Source: Paraburkholderia fungorum
GTDB lineage: Bacteria; Pseudomonadota; Gammaproteobacteria; Burkholderiales; Burkholderiaceae
NCBI RefSeq assembly: GCF_900099835.1
Contig: NZ_FNKP01000001.1
Coordinates: 3,224,001 to 3,288,000 of the forward strand
Direction: 5' to 3'
Length of the DNA stretch: 64,000 nt
The notes beneath the pieces were generated by a model. The model had not been told where the DNA came from and ran no database searches. It saw only the letters and a program-made list of their open reading frames with translations. The stretch's first letter is position 1; each line of letters opens with the position of its first letter. Both the position numbers and the translations under genes were made by a program. Shown piece after piece: positions 27,306 through 36,449 of this stretch.

Positions 27306-27803
27306 TTACTTCGCGCCCCAGTAGAACGCGGCCTTGGTGTTGCCGCTGGCCGGCACGGTCACGGATTTCGACTGGTCGCGATCCTTGTATTGCGCGTGCA
27401 CGGTGTAGTGGCCGGGATGCAGCTTGACCAGCATATAGGGCCCGCGCGACGACGTGTTCAGCACCTCGGTGTTGTGCGCGTCGACCACGCGTACCTTGAC
27501 GTCGGCGACGAACTCGGAACCCGGTCCGGTGAAGCGCAGCGATAGCGGCCAGTGGCTTTGCGCCTGCTGCAGCGCCTTCGACTCGTCGAGGCCGACGCCG
27601 CCCGACACGAACGAGACATCGCCTTGCTGCTGGGTTTGCGGCATGCCGCCGCCGTTGTCGTTGCCCGCGCTGCTTTGGTCGGTGGTGCTGCCGCCAGTCG
27701 TGTCGCTTGCCTGTTGTGCATACGCGCCGCCCGCCAGACCGAGCGTGAGCGCTGCGCATACCGCAGCGGCTACGATCCTTCGCTGATTGCGTTGGGTTTT
27801 CAT
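27306..27803 (-). CDS. Secreted hypothetical protein, carboxypeptidase-regulatory-like fold
   Basis: A 165-residue exported protein. The signal peptide has a basic start (MKTQRNQRR), a hydrophobic core and an AYA cleavage site near residue 29. A Gln/Ser/Thr/Gly-rich segment of about 30 residues follows. The C-terminal 100 residues look like a small beta-sandwich: SLRFTGPGSEF, VKVRVVDAHN, PYMLVKLHPGHYTVHAQYKD. The GPYMLVKLHPGHYTV region resembles carboxypeptidase-regulatory or transthyretin-like modules, which usually serve as binding domains. No catalytic motif was seen. Function unknown. It is a single-gene transcript with its own terminator. Confidence 0.7.
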   Translation of the reverse strand: MKTQRNQRRIVAAAVCAALTLGLAGGAYAQQASDTTGGSTTDQSSAGNDNGGGMPQTQQQGDVSFVSGGVGLDESKALQQAQSHWPLSLRFTGPGSEFVADVKVRVVDAHNTEVLNTSSRGPYMLVKLHPGHYTVHAQYKDRDQSKSVTVPASGNTKAAFYWGAK

Positions 27804-28111
27804 CGGTTCGCTCCTTGTTAAGGTCCTTGTCGTCCGGTATGCCTCGATGGGCCCGGATCAAGGCAGACGCAACCTGCATGCCAGGCGGTCTGCGGAACGG
27901 GGCGCTGGTTGGAAACGCTGGCGCGTCGCGGCTTGCGGCCAGCGAAGCCGCCGCTGCCCCCGGTTTTCGTCCGCCCAAAAGAAAACGGTCCGTTTGCAGT
28001 AAGTGCAAACGGACCGGCAAGCGTTACTTCAATCGCGGGCTGAAACGGGTGATGCGTCGGTCAAACTGCCATTGATGCGGCCGGCCGCACCGCCTGTTCA
28101 GCGCGGTGTCA
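27804..28111. other. Intergenic region with the degQ terminator
   Basis: This 308-base gap holds the promoter region of the secreted-protein gene (minus strand) and, at 27986-28016, the terminator of the protease gene. No gene is supported. Confidence 0.5.
27986..28016 (-). terminator. Strong terminator after the Do-type protease gene
   Basis: Thirteen-base arms (CGGTCCGTTTGCA with TGCAAACGGACCG) enclose a five-base loop. On the minus strand the stem is followed by TTTTCTTTT. It ends transcription about 95 bases after the protease stop codon. Confidence 0.85.
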
Positions 28112-29635
28112 TCAGCCGAGATCGACCGGCACGAAGATTTGCGCGTTGTCACGCTGGATCAGCAGCGCGATGCTGTTACCGGCGCTGGAAATCATCTGCT
28201 TGAGCTGATCGACGCTCGCGACCGGCCGGCCGTTGACCGCCAGAATCACGTCGCCCGGCTGGATGCCGGCGCTTTCCGCCGCGCCGCCCGACTGCTGCAC
28301 CAGCAGACCATGCGACACCGACGCGCCGCTCTTCTCTTCCGGGGTCAGCGGACGCACGGCCACGCCGAGACGGCCTTGCAACTGCGTCGGCTCATCGGCC
28401 TTGTTCGACGCGACCTTCGCATCCGACAACGAACCGATCGTCACCTTCAGGTCCTTCGTGGCCTTGTCGCGCCACACCTGCACCGTGGCCGAACTGCCCG
28501 GAGCCAGACCCGCAACCTGCGCCGGCAGATCCGACGAATCGTTGACCGGATCGCCGTTCACCGACAGGATCACGTCGCCGGGCTGCAGACCGGCCTTCGC
28601 AGCCGGGCCGCCCGGATCGACCGAACTGACCAGCGCGCCGTTCGGCTTCTGCATGCCGAACGAGTTGGCGAGTGTCTGGTTCATCCCCTGCACGGCGACG
28701 CCGAGACGGCCGCGGCTCACATGGCCCGTCTTGACGATGTCGTCCTTGACCTTGATCGCTTCGTTGATCGGAATCGCGAACGACAGGCCCTGGAAGCCGC
28801 CGGTCTGCGAATAGATCATCGAGTTGATGCCGATCACTTCGCCTTGCAGATTGAACAGCGGCCCGCCCGAATTGCCCGGATTCACCGGCACATCGGTCTG
28901 GATGAACGGCGTGTAGTTTTCGTTAGGCAGCGAGCGCGATTTCGCGCTGATGATGCCCGAGGTCACGGTGTTGTCGAAGCCGTACGGCGAACCGATCGCG
29001 ACCACCCACTGACCGACCTTGCTCTGACGCGGATCGCCGATCTTCACGGTCGGCAGATTGCCCGCGTCGATCTTCAGCACGGCGACGTCAGACTGCTTGT
29101 CGGCGCCGACCACTTTCGCCTTGAATTCGCGCTTGTCGGTGAGCTTCACGGTGACGACGTTCGCGCCGTCCACCACGTGCGCGTTGGTCAGGATGTAGCC
29201 GTCGCTGCTGACGATGAACCCCGAACCCAGGCTCGCGCTCGGCTGATCCTGAGCGTCGCCACCGCCGTCGCCGCCCTGCATGCCCGGTACACCGCCGAAG
29301 AAGTGCTTGTAGAACTGATAGAACGGATCGCTCGGATCGATCGGCAACTGGTTGCCGCCTGCGCTCGGGCCGTTACCACCATTGCCGCGCAGCGCCGCCT
29401 GTTTGACCACGTGCTTCGCGCTGATGTTGACGACGGCCGGGCCGTAGGTTTCGACCAGACCCGAGAAGTCGGGAATACCGGTTTTGGCGGCGGCTTCGGC
29501 TGGCATCATGGCGGCCTGCACGGGCGAGATCACCTGCGGCGCGGGCAGATCGCGATGACCCGCCACATAGCCGGCGGAAAGCGCAACGGCAATAGCCACT
29601 GCAACAGCGCTGCGGGACAAGGTTTTCGCGTTCAT
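28112..29635 (-). CDS. Do-type periplasmic serine protease (DegP/DegQ/MucD family)
   Basis: A 507-residue protease/chaperone of envelope quality control. It has an N-terminal hydrophobic signal or anchor (residues 8-25). The trypsin-like domain carries His 153 (LTNAHVVDG), Asp 183 (SDVAVLK) and Ser 256 (GNSGGPLF). Two PDZ domains follow, at about 290-375 and 400-500; each has a GLQPGDVIL or GIQPGDVIL core. A Gly/Asp-rich insertion near residues 85-133 corresponds to the LA loop of the family. It lies 161 bases downstream of a two-component system on the same strand, and a CTTAAR-type repeat precedes it. Regulation by that system is plausible. Confidence 0.9.
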   Translation of the reverse strand: MNAKTLSRSAVAVAIAVALSAGYVAGHRDLPAPQVISPVQAAMMPAEAAAKTGIPDFSGLVETYGPAVVNISAKHVVKQAALRGNGGNGPSAGGNQLPIDPSDPFYQFYKHFFGGVPGMQGGDGGGDAQDQPSASLGSGFIVSSDGYILTNAHVVDGANVVTVKLTDKREFKAKVVGADKQSDVAVLKIDAGNLPTVKIGDPRQSKVGQWVVAIGSPYGFDNTVTSGIISAKSRSLPNENYTPFIQTDVPVNPGNSGGPLFNLQGEVIGINSMIYSQTGGFQGLSFAIPINEAIKVKDDIVKTGHVSRGRLGVAVQGMNQTLANSFGMQKPNGALVSSVDPGGPAAKAGLQPGDVILSVNGDPVNDSSDLPAQVAGLAPGSSATVQVWRDKATKDLKVTIGSLSDAKVASNKADEPTQLQGRLGVAVRPLTPEEKSGASVSHGLLVQQSGGAAESAGIQPGDVILAVNGRPVASVDQLKQMISSAGNSIALLIQRDNAQIFVPVDLG

Positions 29636-29695
29636 CGTGCACTCCTGACTGGAGAAAAGAGACTTTGGGGATGTCGAGGAGCGTACGTGCTGTCA

Positions 29696-29712
29696 CTTAA
29701 AAGAGTCTTAAG
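29696..29712. promoter_or_regulatory. CTTAAA-N5-CTTAAG direct repeat, candidate PmrA/QseB-type box
   Basis: The plus strand reads CTTAAAAGAGTCTTAAG: two hexamers at an 11-base period, starting 61 bases upstream of the protease ATG. Known PmrA/BasR and related OmpR-family regulators bind TTAA-containing hexamers spaced by five bases. The adjacent response regulator (31103-31765) is of that subfamily. The pairing is inference. Confidence 0.55.
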
Positions 29713-29796
29713 CAATCGGAGGAACCTTATTTGCGATAGAGCGTCGCCTTTAATCAAGGTTTTTTACGGCTTTTGCGTGAGAAACAGCATCGTTTT

Positions 29797-31098
29797 TCAG
29801 AAGCGAATGGTGACCTGCAATCCACCCGCCGACGATTCATCGAGCGAGACGGTTGCGTGGTGCTGCGTGGCGATCCGGCGCACGATCGCCAACCCCAGCC
29901 CGCTACCGGCAACGTCCGTGCGCGCGCGATTGGCACCCGCGCCCGCACGATAAAACCGGTCGAACACGCGATCGCGGTCGGCGGGTTCGATCCCCGGGCC
30001 GCTGTCGGCGATGCGCACTACCGGACGCCCGCCCTCCGCCCGCAGACTGACGTCGACGCGCCCGCCGTGCGGCGTGTACTTGGCGGCGTTATCGACGAGA
30101 TTATTGAACATCACGCGTAGCGCGTCGGCGTCACCGGTAACGGTCGCGGCGTCGCTCGTCTCGATGCCCAGATCGACTCCGCGATTCTCCGCAAGCGGCG
30201 CGTAAGCCACCACGCACTCCTGCAGCAGCGCGCGCAAATCGATCGGGTTGGCTACCGCCAGGCCGTCCGGTTCGGAACGCGCGAGCGCGAGCAACTGCTC
30301 GGCAAGCCGCGTGGCCCGCGTGACGCCGGCCTGAAGATCGGCAAGCGCGTCGCTACGGGCGGCATCGTCCTTTGCGCGACCGACGAGTTGCGCCTGAATC
30401 TGCACGGCGGCAAGCGGCGTGCGCAATTCGTGCGCGGCATCGGCGACAAAGGCTTTCTGGATATCCAACGCGGTCGCGAGCCGATGCAGAAGGCCGTTCA
30501 ACGCGCGCACCAGCGGCTGCACTTCGAGCGGCAGACGCTGATCCGGCAACGGATCGAGCGCTTCGGGATGACGCGCGTCGAGCGCGCTGGTGACGCGCCG
30601 CAACGGCCTGAGCCCGCGCCCGACGATCACCCACACCGCCATGCCCATCAGCGGCAGCAGCACGATCAGCGGCCACAGCGTGCGCAACGCGACGTTGGCC
30701 GCAAGCCGGTTGCGCACCGACACCGGCTGCGCAAGCTGCACGACGTTATCGCCGACGATCGCGCCATACACGCGCCACTCGCCGCGTTCGGTATGTTCCG
30801 TCGAAAACCCCAGCTCGGCGCGCGGCGCGAGCGGCGCGCTCGGCCGCGAGTAGTACATGAGCACGCCATTGCGATTCCAGATTTGCAGCACGATGCCTTC
30901 GTCGCCGGTATCGCGCGAACCGAGCACCTGCGAGAACGGTTCGGACGGCAGCGCGGCGGCGATCTGCTCCAGCTGGTAATCGAAGAGTTCGTTGGCTTCG
31001 GCGAGCGCCTGCCGGTAGATCAGCCATCCTGCAATGCCGACGCCGAGCAGCACGAGCGCCAGCAACCAGACCAGCAACTGTCGGCGAATCGAACGCAT
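29797..31098 (-). CDS. Two-component sensor histidine kinase (QseC/PmrB-like)
   Basis: A 433-residue inner-membrane kinase. It has two membrane helices (about residues 8-28 and 140-160) with a periplasmic sensor domain of about 110 residues between them. The HAMP-like linker RGLRPLRRVTSAL follows. The phospho-acceptor His 223 is in AADAAHELRTPL. The ATP-binding domain shows N box NLVDNAAKY, G1 DSGPGIE, the F box and G2 GSGLGLAI. Its start is four bases after the response-regulator stop, so the two are co-translated. The signal is unknown; the QseC/PmrB branch often senses metals, cationic peptides or envelope stress. Confidence 0.85.
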   Translation of the reverse strand: MRSIRRQLLVWLLALVLLGVGIAGWLIYRQALAEANELFDYQLEQIAAALPSEPFSQVLGSRDTGDEGIVLQIWNRNGVLMYYSRPSAPLAPRAELGFSTEHTERGEWRVYGAIVGDNVVQLAQPVSVRNRLAANVALRTLWPLIVLLPLMGMAVWVIVGRGLRPLRRVTSALDARHPEALDPLPDQRLPLEVQPLVRALNGLLHRLATALDIQKAFVADAAHELRTPLAAVQIQAQLVGRAKDDAARSDALADLQAGVTRATRLAEQLLALARSEPDGLAVANPIDLRALLQECVVAYAPLAENRGVDLGIETSDAATVTGDADALRVMFNNLVDNAAKYTPHGGRVDVSLRAEGGRPVVRIADSGPGIEPADRDRVFDRFYRAGAGANRARTDVAGSGLGLAIVRRIATQHHATVSLDESSAGGLQVTIRF

Positions 31099-31102
31099 CG
31101 GC

Positions 31103-31765
31103 TCAGGCGTCCTTTGCGATCATGTAGCCCAGGCCGCGCACATTGCGGATCAGTTCCGCGCCGAGTTTTTTGCGCAGCGCGTGAATATAGACTTCGACGG
31201 TATTGCTGCCGATCTCCTCGCCCCAGCCATACATTTTTTCTTCGAGCTGGCTTTTCGACAGCACCGCGCCGGGCCGTGCGAGCAGCGCCTCGAGCAACGC
31301 GAATTCGCGCGCGGACAACGCGACCGGCGCGCCGTCGAGCGTGACCTGATGCGACGCGGGATCGAGCGTGAGATTGGCGTGGCGGATCGTCGAATCGCTG
31401 CGACCCGACTGACGGCGAATCAGCGCGCGCATCCGCGCACCGAGTTCGTCGAGATCGAAAGGTTTGACGAGGTAATCGTCGGCACCCGCGTCGAGCCCTT
31501 TGACGCGATCGGCAATCGCGTCGCGCGCGGTGACGATCAGCACCGGCAGCGCATGGCCGCGCGCGCGCAAGGTGCGCAGCACGTCGAGGCCGTCGCGTTT
31601 GGGCAGGCCGAGGTCGAGCAGAACCAGATCGTAAGGTTGCCCGGACGCCGCGCGGATCGCCGATTCGCCGTCTTCCACCCAGTCGACCGCGAAACCCTCG
31701 CCGCGCAACGCCTTGCGCACGCCTTCGGCGATCATCCGGTCGTCTTCGACTAGCAAAATGCGCAT
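31103..31765 (-). CDS. OmpR-family response regulator (QseB/PmrA/TctD-like)
   Basis: A 220-residue regulator. The receiver domain has the acidic pocket EDD (7-9), the phosphorylation site Asp 51 (LLDLGLP) and Lys 101 (VKPF). The C-terminal winged helix (about 125-218) contains LSAREFALLEALL and the recognition region NTVEVYIHALRKKL, and ends in RNVRGLGYMI. It is the first gene of the regulator-kinase-protease series. Its promoter region is shared with divergent dacB. The downstream protease is its most likely visible target. Confidence 0.85.
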   Translation of the reverse strand: MRILLVEDDRMIAEGVRKALRGEGFAVDWVEDGESAIRAASGQPYDLVLLDLGLPKRDGLDVLRTLRARGHALPVLIVTARDAIADRVKGLDAGADDYLVKPFDLDELGARMRALIRRQSGRSDSTIRHANLTLDPASHQVTLDGAPVALSAREFALLEALLARPGAVLSKSQLEEKMYGWGEEIGSNTVEVYIHALRKKLGAELIRNVRGLGYMIAKDA

Positions 31766-32078
31766 GGTTGTCCGTTCCGAAACATTTGATGATGCCGCAT
31801 TCTAGCGCCCGCCCCCGCCATGCGCGGCGCGTGCTGCTTTTTTCACCTCAGCCTGGCGGCATGTCACTACAATGGGCGCTTTGCGTCGCGCGGCGGCGAT
31901 TGCGGTTTGCGTGTGCTGCTCGCGTATGCGAAATGCGTCATTTCTTCGACGCGTCGGCACGTTGGCCAATACCACTTGCGCACGATGCAGCCGCTGAACT
32001 GACGCGTCCCGCCATGTGCCGACACAACCCGGATGGCCGCGTGCCCCACGCCCCGACATTTTGCTTCTTCGCCCGTTC
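31766..32078. promoter_or_regulatory. Divergent promoter region between the response regulator and dacB
   Basis: This 313-base gap contains no gene I can support. Open frames that run through it upstream of dacB have no signal-peptide logic and are ignored. No clear CTTAAR repeat was seen here, unlike the region upstream of the protease. Confidence 0.4.
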
Positions 32079-33728
32079 ATGACGCACGCTTTTCTGTTCT
32101 CTATCGCACGCCGCCTGGCGCAGCGTCCACGTCGCTCTTCTGCCTCCACCGTTCCCGCGTCCCCACAGATTGCGCCGCGTGCGGCGGCATGGCTGCTCGC
32201 CTGCGCCACGCTCACGTCGGGCGCTGTGCTGCCGCTTGCCGCGCAGGCGCGTGTCAAGGCTGTGCATCCCAGCGTCAACGTTACGACGGTGTTGCCGCAA
32301 CCGGTCATGGCCGGCTTGCAGCGCGCACATGTGCCGTTGTCGTCGATCAGCGTGGTGGTGGAAAAAGTCGGCGACCGTACGCCGCTGCTCGCGCTGAACG
32401 CGGGCAAGCCGATGATGCCCGCGTCGACGATGAAGCTCGTCACCACTTATTCCGGCCTGTCGATTCTCGGCCCCGACTACCGCTGGCGCACCACCGCCTA
32501 CGCGGACGGCACGCTCGACGGTAACGGCGTGCTGCACGGCAATCTGTACATTCAGGGCACCGGCGATCCGAAGCTCGTGCCCGAAGAACTGATCGACCTC
32601 GTTCAGAAGATCCACAAGGCGGGTATTAACGGAATCGACGGCGCGCTGGTGCTCGACAAGCGCTACTTCGATCCGTCCACGCGCGACCTGCCGCCGTTCG
32701 ACGACGACGCCACCGCGCCTTACAACGTCGGCCCCGATCCGCTGCTCTACGCGTTTAAATCGCTGTCGTTCACGCTGACGCCGTCGCCCGACGGCAAGGT
32801 CACGATCGACGTGCTGCCCGCGCTGTCGCAATTGCAGATCGACAACCAGATGCGCGCAGTCAACGGCCCGTGCCGTGGCGACGCAGCCTCGGTTTCGCCG
32901 ACCGTGACGCCGCAGCCGAACGGCACCGTGATCGCGTCGTTCACCGGCGACTACTCGATGCACTGCGATCCGCGCACGATCAACGTGGCTGTACTCGATC
33001 ACTCGGCATTTTTTGCAGGCGGTTTCCTCGCGCTGTGGCAGCAGACCGGCGGCACCTTCACCGGCGCGACGCGCGAAGGCGCGGTGCCGTTCGGCGCGAA
33101 ACTCGTGGCGACGCACGAGGGGCCGGTGCTGTCCGACATCGTTCGCGACATCAACAAGTTCAGCAACAACACGATGGCGCGCAATCTGTTCCTGACGATC
33201 GGCGCGGCCGAAGAAAAACCGCCGGCGACGCCGGCCAAATCGGCTCGTGCAATCGAGGCGTTTTTGCGCCGCGATGCCGTCGACATGCAATACCTGTCGC
33301 TCGACAACGGCTCGGGTCTGTCGCGCGACGAACACGTCACCGCACTGTCGCTCGCCGATCTGCTGCAGCGGGCCAACGCGAGCCCGGTCGCGCAGGTATT
33401 CGTGGAGTCGCTGCCGATTGCGGGTGTCGACGGCACGATGCGCAACCGCCTGACCAATCGTGGCGCGGGCGGCAATGCGCACATCAAGACCGGCACGTTG
33501 CGCGACGTGCGTGCAATTGCAGGCTATGTGGCATCGGCGGACGGTAACAGTTACGTGGTCGTGAGCCTGATCAACGATCCGCATTCGGAAGCCGCGCGCG
33601 CCGCGCACGACGCGTTGCTCGAATGGGTCTATGAAGGGCCGTCGCAAGGTTTTACCAAGGTCGCCGATCCCGTCGAAGAGCCGCGCAGCAAGCCCAGGAA
33701 AAACCCGCGCAAGCGCGCGAGCCACTGA
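32079..33728 (+). CDS. dacB: D-alanyl-D-alanine carboxypeptidase/endopeptidase (PBP4)
   Basis: The start at 32079 gives 549 residues with a long N-terminal region and a hydrophobic signal around residues 36-56. This S13-family enzyme trims or cleaves peptidoglycan peptide cross-links in the periplasm. The three active-site motifs are SxxK (Ser 116-Lys 119 in PASTMKL), SxN (KFSNNTMARNL) and KTG (HIKTGTLRD). The large insertion between the first two motifs is typical of PBP4. The C-terminus is basic (PRKNPRKRASH). Confidence 0.9.
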   Translation: MTHAFLFSIARRLAQRPRRSSASTVPASPQIAPRAAAWLLACATLTSGAVLPLAAQARVKAVHPSVNVTTVLPQPVMAGLQRAHVPLSSISVVVEKVGDRTPLLALNAGKPMMPASTMKLVTTYSGLSILGPDYRWRTTAYADGTLDGNGVLHGNLYIQGTGDPKLVPEELIDLVQKIHKAGINGIDGALVLDKRYFDPSTRDLPPFDDDATAPYNVGPDPLLYAFKSLSFTLTPSPDGKVTIDVLPALSQLQIDNQMRAVNGPCRGDAASVSPTVTPQPNGTVIASFTGDYSMHCDPRTINVAVLDHSAFFAGGFLALWQQTGGTFTGATREGAVPFGAKLVATHEGPVLSDIVRDINKFSNNTMARNLFLTIGAAEEKPPATPAKSARAIEAFLRRDAVDMQYLSLDNGSGLSRDEHVTALSLADLLQRANASPVAQVFVESLPIAGVDGTMRNRLTNRGAGGNAHIKTGTLRDVRAIAGYVASADGNSYVVVSLINDPHSEAARAAHDALLEWVYEGPSQGFTKVADPVEEPRSKPRKNPRKRASH

Positions 33729-33933
33729 GGATTCATTCTAGCGAAGGCGCGCGCGGCAACGTCCTGAGCGTGTACGCTGTCGGGCAGTGTTTGACACGCG
33801 TGTGAAACGCGAGGCAAACACGCAACATGCAGCATAAGCCGCGCAAACGCAGGGCATCGCGCGGCACACTCGAACGACAACGACACCACCCGCTGCGACC
33901 ACGCAGCGGTCAGGGACCACGGAGGAAGACACC

Positions 33934-34896
33934 ATGCAATTCGATGCCGAATTGCTGCTGCTCGCCATGGCGCCAGTCTTTCTCGCATGCATCGGCTGGG
34001 AGGCGTGGCACCTGCGGCGCACACGGCCGGGCGCGCAGCTTTATAGCTGGCGCGACACGCTGTGCAACGCCGCGCTCGCCCTCATGCAGCAGGCCGCCGA
34101 CAAGCTCGCGTGGCTCGCCATCATCCCCGTCTACGCTTTCTTCTACGAGCACTACCGCATCCACACATGGCCGGCGACGTGGGTGTCGTTCATCGTGCTG
34201 TTCGTTGCGCAAGACCTGCTCTACTACGTGTTCCATCGATGCAGCCATCGGGTGCGCTGGCTGTGGGCCGCACACGTCGTGCATCACTCGTCGGAGCGGA
34301 TGAATTTTTCGACTGCGTTCCGTCAGAGCCTGATGTATCCGGTCGCCGGCATGTGGCTGTTCTGGATCCCGCTTGCCGTGCTCGGCTTTCCACCGAAGCA
34401 GATCGTCGCGATCGTGCTGATCAATCTCGGCTTCCAGTTTTTCGTGCATACGCAGGCCATCGGCAAGCTCGGCTGGCTCGAATACGTGTTCAATACGCCG
34501 TCCATTCATCGCGTGCACCACGCGCGCAACGACCGTTATATCGACCGGAACTATGCGGGCGTGCTGGTGCTCTGGGACCGCCTGTTCGGCAGCTATGTCG
34601 ACGAAGATTCACACGACGCGCCGGTGTACGGCATCGTCGAGCCGCTTCACACCTATAACCCGCTGAAGGCGACGTTTCACGAATGGGCGTCGATGGCCGC
34701 CGATTTCGCGAGCGTGCGCGGCTGGCGCAACAAGTGGCGCGCGCTGTTCGCGCCGCCCGCGTGGGCAGCGAATTATCATGCGCGCCGCGCCGCCGGCTCG
34801 CCGCTGATGAATCCTGCATCGAGCGACCAAACGGGTGATCAATCCGGCATCGGTGAAAACCATCAAGCTGCGTTTCAAACGCCGCGCAGACCGTGA
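33934..34896 (+). CDS. Fatty acid hydroxylase/sterol desaturase family membrane protein
   Basis: A 320-residue integral membrane di-iron protein. The histidine clusters expected for the superfamily are visible: HRCSHRVRWLW, HVVHHSSERMN, the HTQAIGKLGWLEYVF region and IHRVHHARN. Four or five hydrophobic segments surround them. Members hydroxylate or desaturate lipid-like substrates with oxygen; the bacterial substrates are mostly unknown. The ATG at 33934 follows a GGAGGA site. It starts 205 bases after dacB and may be co-transcribed with the GDSL lipoprotein gene 94 bases downstream. Confidence 0.85.
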   Translation: MQFDAELLLLAMAPVFLACIGWEAWHLRRTRPGAQLYSWRDTLCNAALALMQQAADKLAWLAIIPVYAFFYEHYRIHTWPATWVSFIVLFVAQDLLYYVFHRCSHRVRWLWAAHVVHHSSERMNFSTAFRQSLMYPVAGMWLFWIPLAVLGFPPKQIVAIVLINLGFQFFVHTQAIGKLGWLEYVFNTPSIHRVHHARNDRYIDRNYAGVLVLWDRLFGSYVDEDSHDAPVYGIVEPLHTYNPLKATFHEWASMAADFASVRGWRNKWRALFAPPAWAANYHARRAAGSPLMNPASSDQTGDQSGIGENHQAAFQTPRRP

Positions 34897-34990
34897 AAAA
34901 TTCTGTAAGCTGCGCTCACGCCGCCGACGCGGTGGACGCTGCCTGCAACACATGGCGCAAAGGCCACACATACGAGGAGATGTAGTCAAC

Positions 34991-36229
34991 ATGAAGCAAA
35001 CAGCATCGAAAAAACAGCAATGGTTGCGTGTCAAACAGATCGCCGTGGCAAGCGCCGCGTTCGCGATGCTCGCTGCCTGCGGCGGCGGTAGCGACAACAA
35101 CAATTCGAGCAGCAGCACGCCGGCAGGGGGCGTCAAATTGCAGGTGGTGTCGTTCGGCGACAGCCTGTCAGACGTCGGCACCTATGCACCGGTGATTCAG
35201 GCGAGCTTCGGCGGCGGCCGCTTCACGACCAACCCGGGCGAAGTGTGGACGCAGAAGGTCGCCGAATACTACGGCGACACGCTGACGGCGGCGTACCTCG
35301 GCGGCTTCGGTCAGCCGCTGACCGCAACGGGCGGCCTGGGTTACGCGCAGGGCGGCTCGGATGTCGTCAATGCTGAAGGCGAAGGTTGGGCGCCGAACAA
35401 TGCGGCGGCCACGACGGTGCCGGTCGTGACTCAGGTGCAGAACTACCTGAGCGCGCATACGAGCTTCAATTCGAACCAGCTCGTGCTGATCAACGGCGGC
35501 GCGAACGACATCTTCCAGTTTGCCGATACCACCGGAAGCCTAGCTGCCCTCGGCGCAGCGCTGCAGACGCAATACCCGACCAGCGGATTGCCACTCACGC
35601 AGGCAGGTCAGGTGACGTTCATCGCCGGCTACCTGCAGCAATTGGCCAACCCGCAGGTCGCGCAGGCCGCTGTCGCGCTCGCTGCACAAATCAATACCAT
35701 CGTTGCTTCGGGTGCGACCCACGTGGTGGTGTCGACGGTGCCGGACATCGGCAATACGCCGCTCGGCGTCGCCGCCGAAGCAGCAACGCCTGGCGCGGCT
35801 GCGCTGTTGTCGGGCGTCACTGCAGCTTACAACGGCATCCTGATTCAGGCCCTGACGGCCTACGGCCTCCTGGGAACCGGCAAGGTGGTCGTCGCCGACG
35901 CGTTCACGTGGCTCGATCAGCAGTTGCCGAACTACAAGGCGCTGGGCTTCACGGTGTCGAACACCGGCACGGCATGTAATCTCACCAACATGGTCGCGAA
36001 CGCAACGGCCTACGGTACGGCGAATCCGGCGGCGACCAACGGTCTTACCCCGGCCGAGTACGGTGCGCAGTTCGGTTCGTCGCTGTTCTGCTCGCCGCAA
36101 ACCTACACGGTGGCCGGCGCCGACCAAACCTACATGTTCGCCGATACGGTGCACCCGAGCACGCACACGCACGCGCTGTTCGCGCAGTACGTTCAGACGC
36201 AGATTGCTGCGAGCGGTTTGGGTAAGTAA
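34991..36229 (+). CDS. SGNH/GDSL-family lipase or esterase lipoprotein
   Basis: The start at 34991 follows an ACGAGGAGAT site and gives 412 residues. The signal peptide ends in LAAC with Cys 30 as the lipidation site, followed by a Gly/Ser/Asn-rich linker. Catalytic blocks are seen in order: FGDSLSDVG with nucleophile Ser 58, a block II Gly in the YAQGGSDV region, NGGANDIF with the block III Asn, and FADTVHPSTHTH carrying the Asp-His pair. It is therefore a cell-surface or periplasmic ester hydrolase. Substrate unknown. A terminator follows directly. Confidence 0.85.
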   Translation: MKQTASKKQQWLRVKQIAVASAAFAMLAACGGGSDNNNSSSSTPAGGVKLQVVSFGDSLSDVGTYAPVIQASFGGGRFTTNPGEVWTQKVAEYYGDTLTAAYLGGFGQPLTATGGLGYAQGGSDVVNAEGEGWAPNNAAATTVPVVTQVQNYLSAHTSFNSNQLVLINGGANDIFQFADTTGSLAALGAALQTQYPTSGLPLTQAGQVTFIAGYLQQLANPQVAQAAVALAAQINTIVASGATHVVVSTVPDIGNTPLGVAAEAATPGAAALLSGVTAAYNGILIQALTAYGLLGTGKVVVADAFTWLDQQLPNYKALGFTVSNTGTACNLTNMVANATAYGTANPAATNGLTPAEYGAQFGSSLFCSPQTYTVAGADQTYMFADTVHPSTHTHALFAQYVQTQIAASGLGK

Positions 36230-36280
36230 CGGAATGAGGGACGCGCGCCTGATGGCGCGCAGTACCTGGTGTATCGAAAG

Positions 36281-36310
36281 CGCCTGGCATAGTTATGCCG
36301 GGCGTTTTTT
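36281..36310 (+). terminator. Rho-independent terminator after the GDSL lipoprotein gene
   Basis: A ten-base stem (CGCCTGGCAT with ATGCCGGGCG, one G-T pair) and an AGTT loop are followed by six T residues. It lies 52 bases after the stop codon. Confidence 0.85.
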
Positions 36311-36449
36311 ATTGCGGTGGACGGTTGGTGCGAATGTCGCGGGAATGCCTGGTTGCGTGTATGGCCAGTCGGCTACCAGTGGCCCACTAACGACTCATTT
36401 GAAAAAACGAATCGCCGCCAGCCATCACGAGCGATGAAACCCAACGCCG

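Noticed and set aside
31938..33725. A 595-codon minus-strand open frame opposite dacB
   Set aside because: dacB has all three PBP4 active-site motifs on the plus strand. The antisense frame has no recognisable domain.
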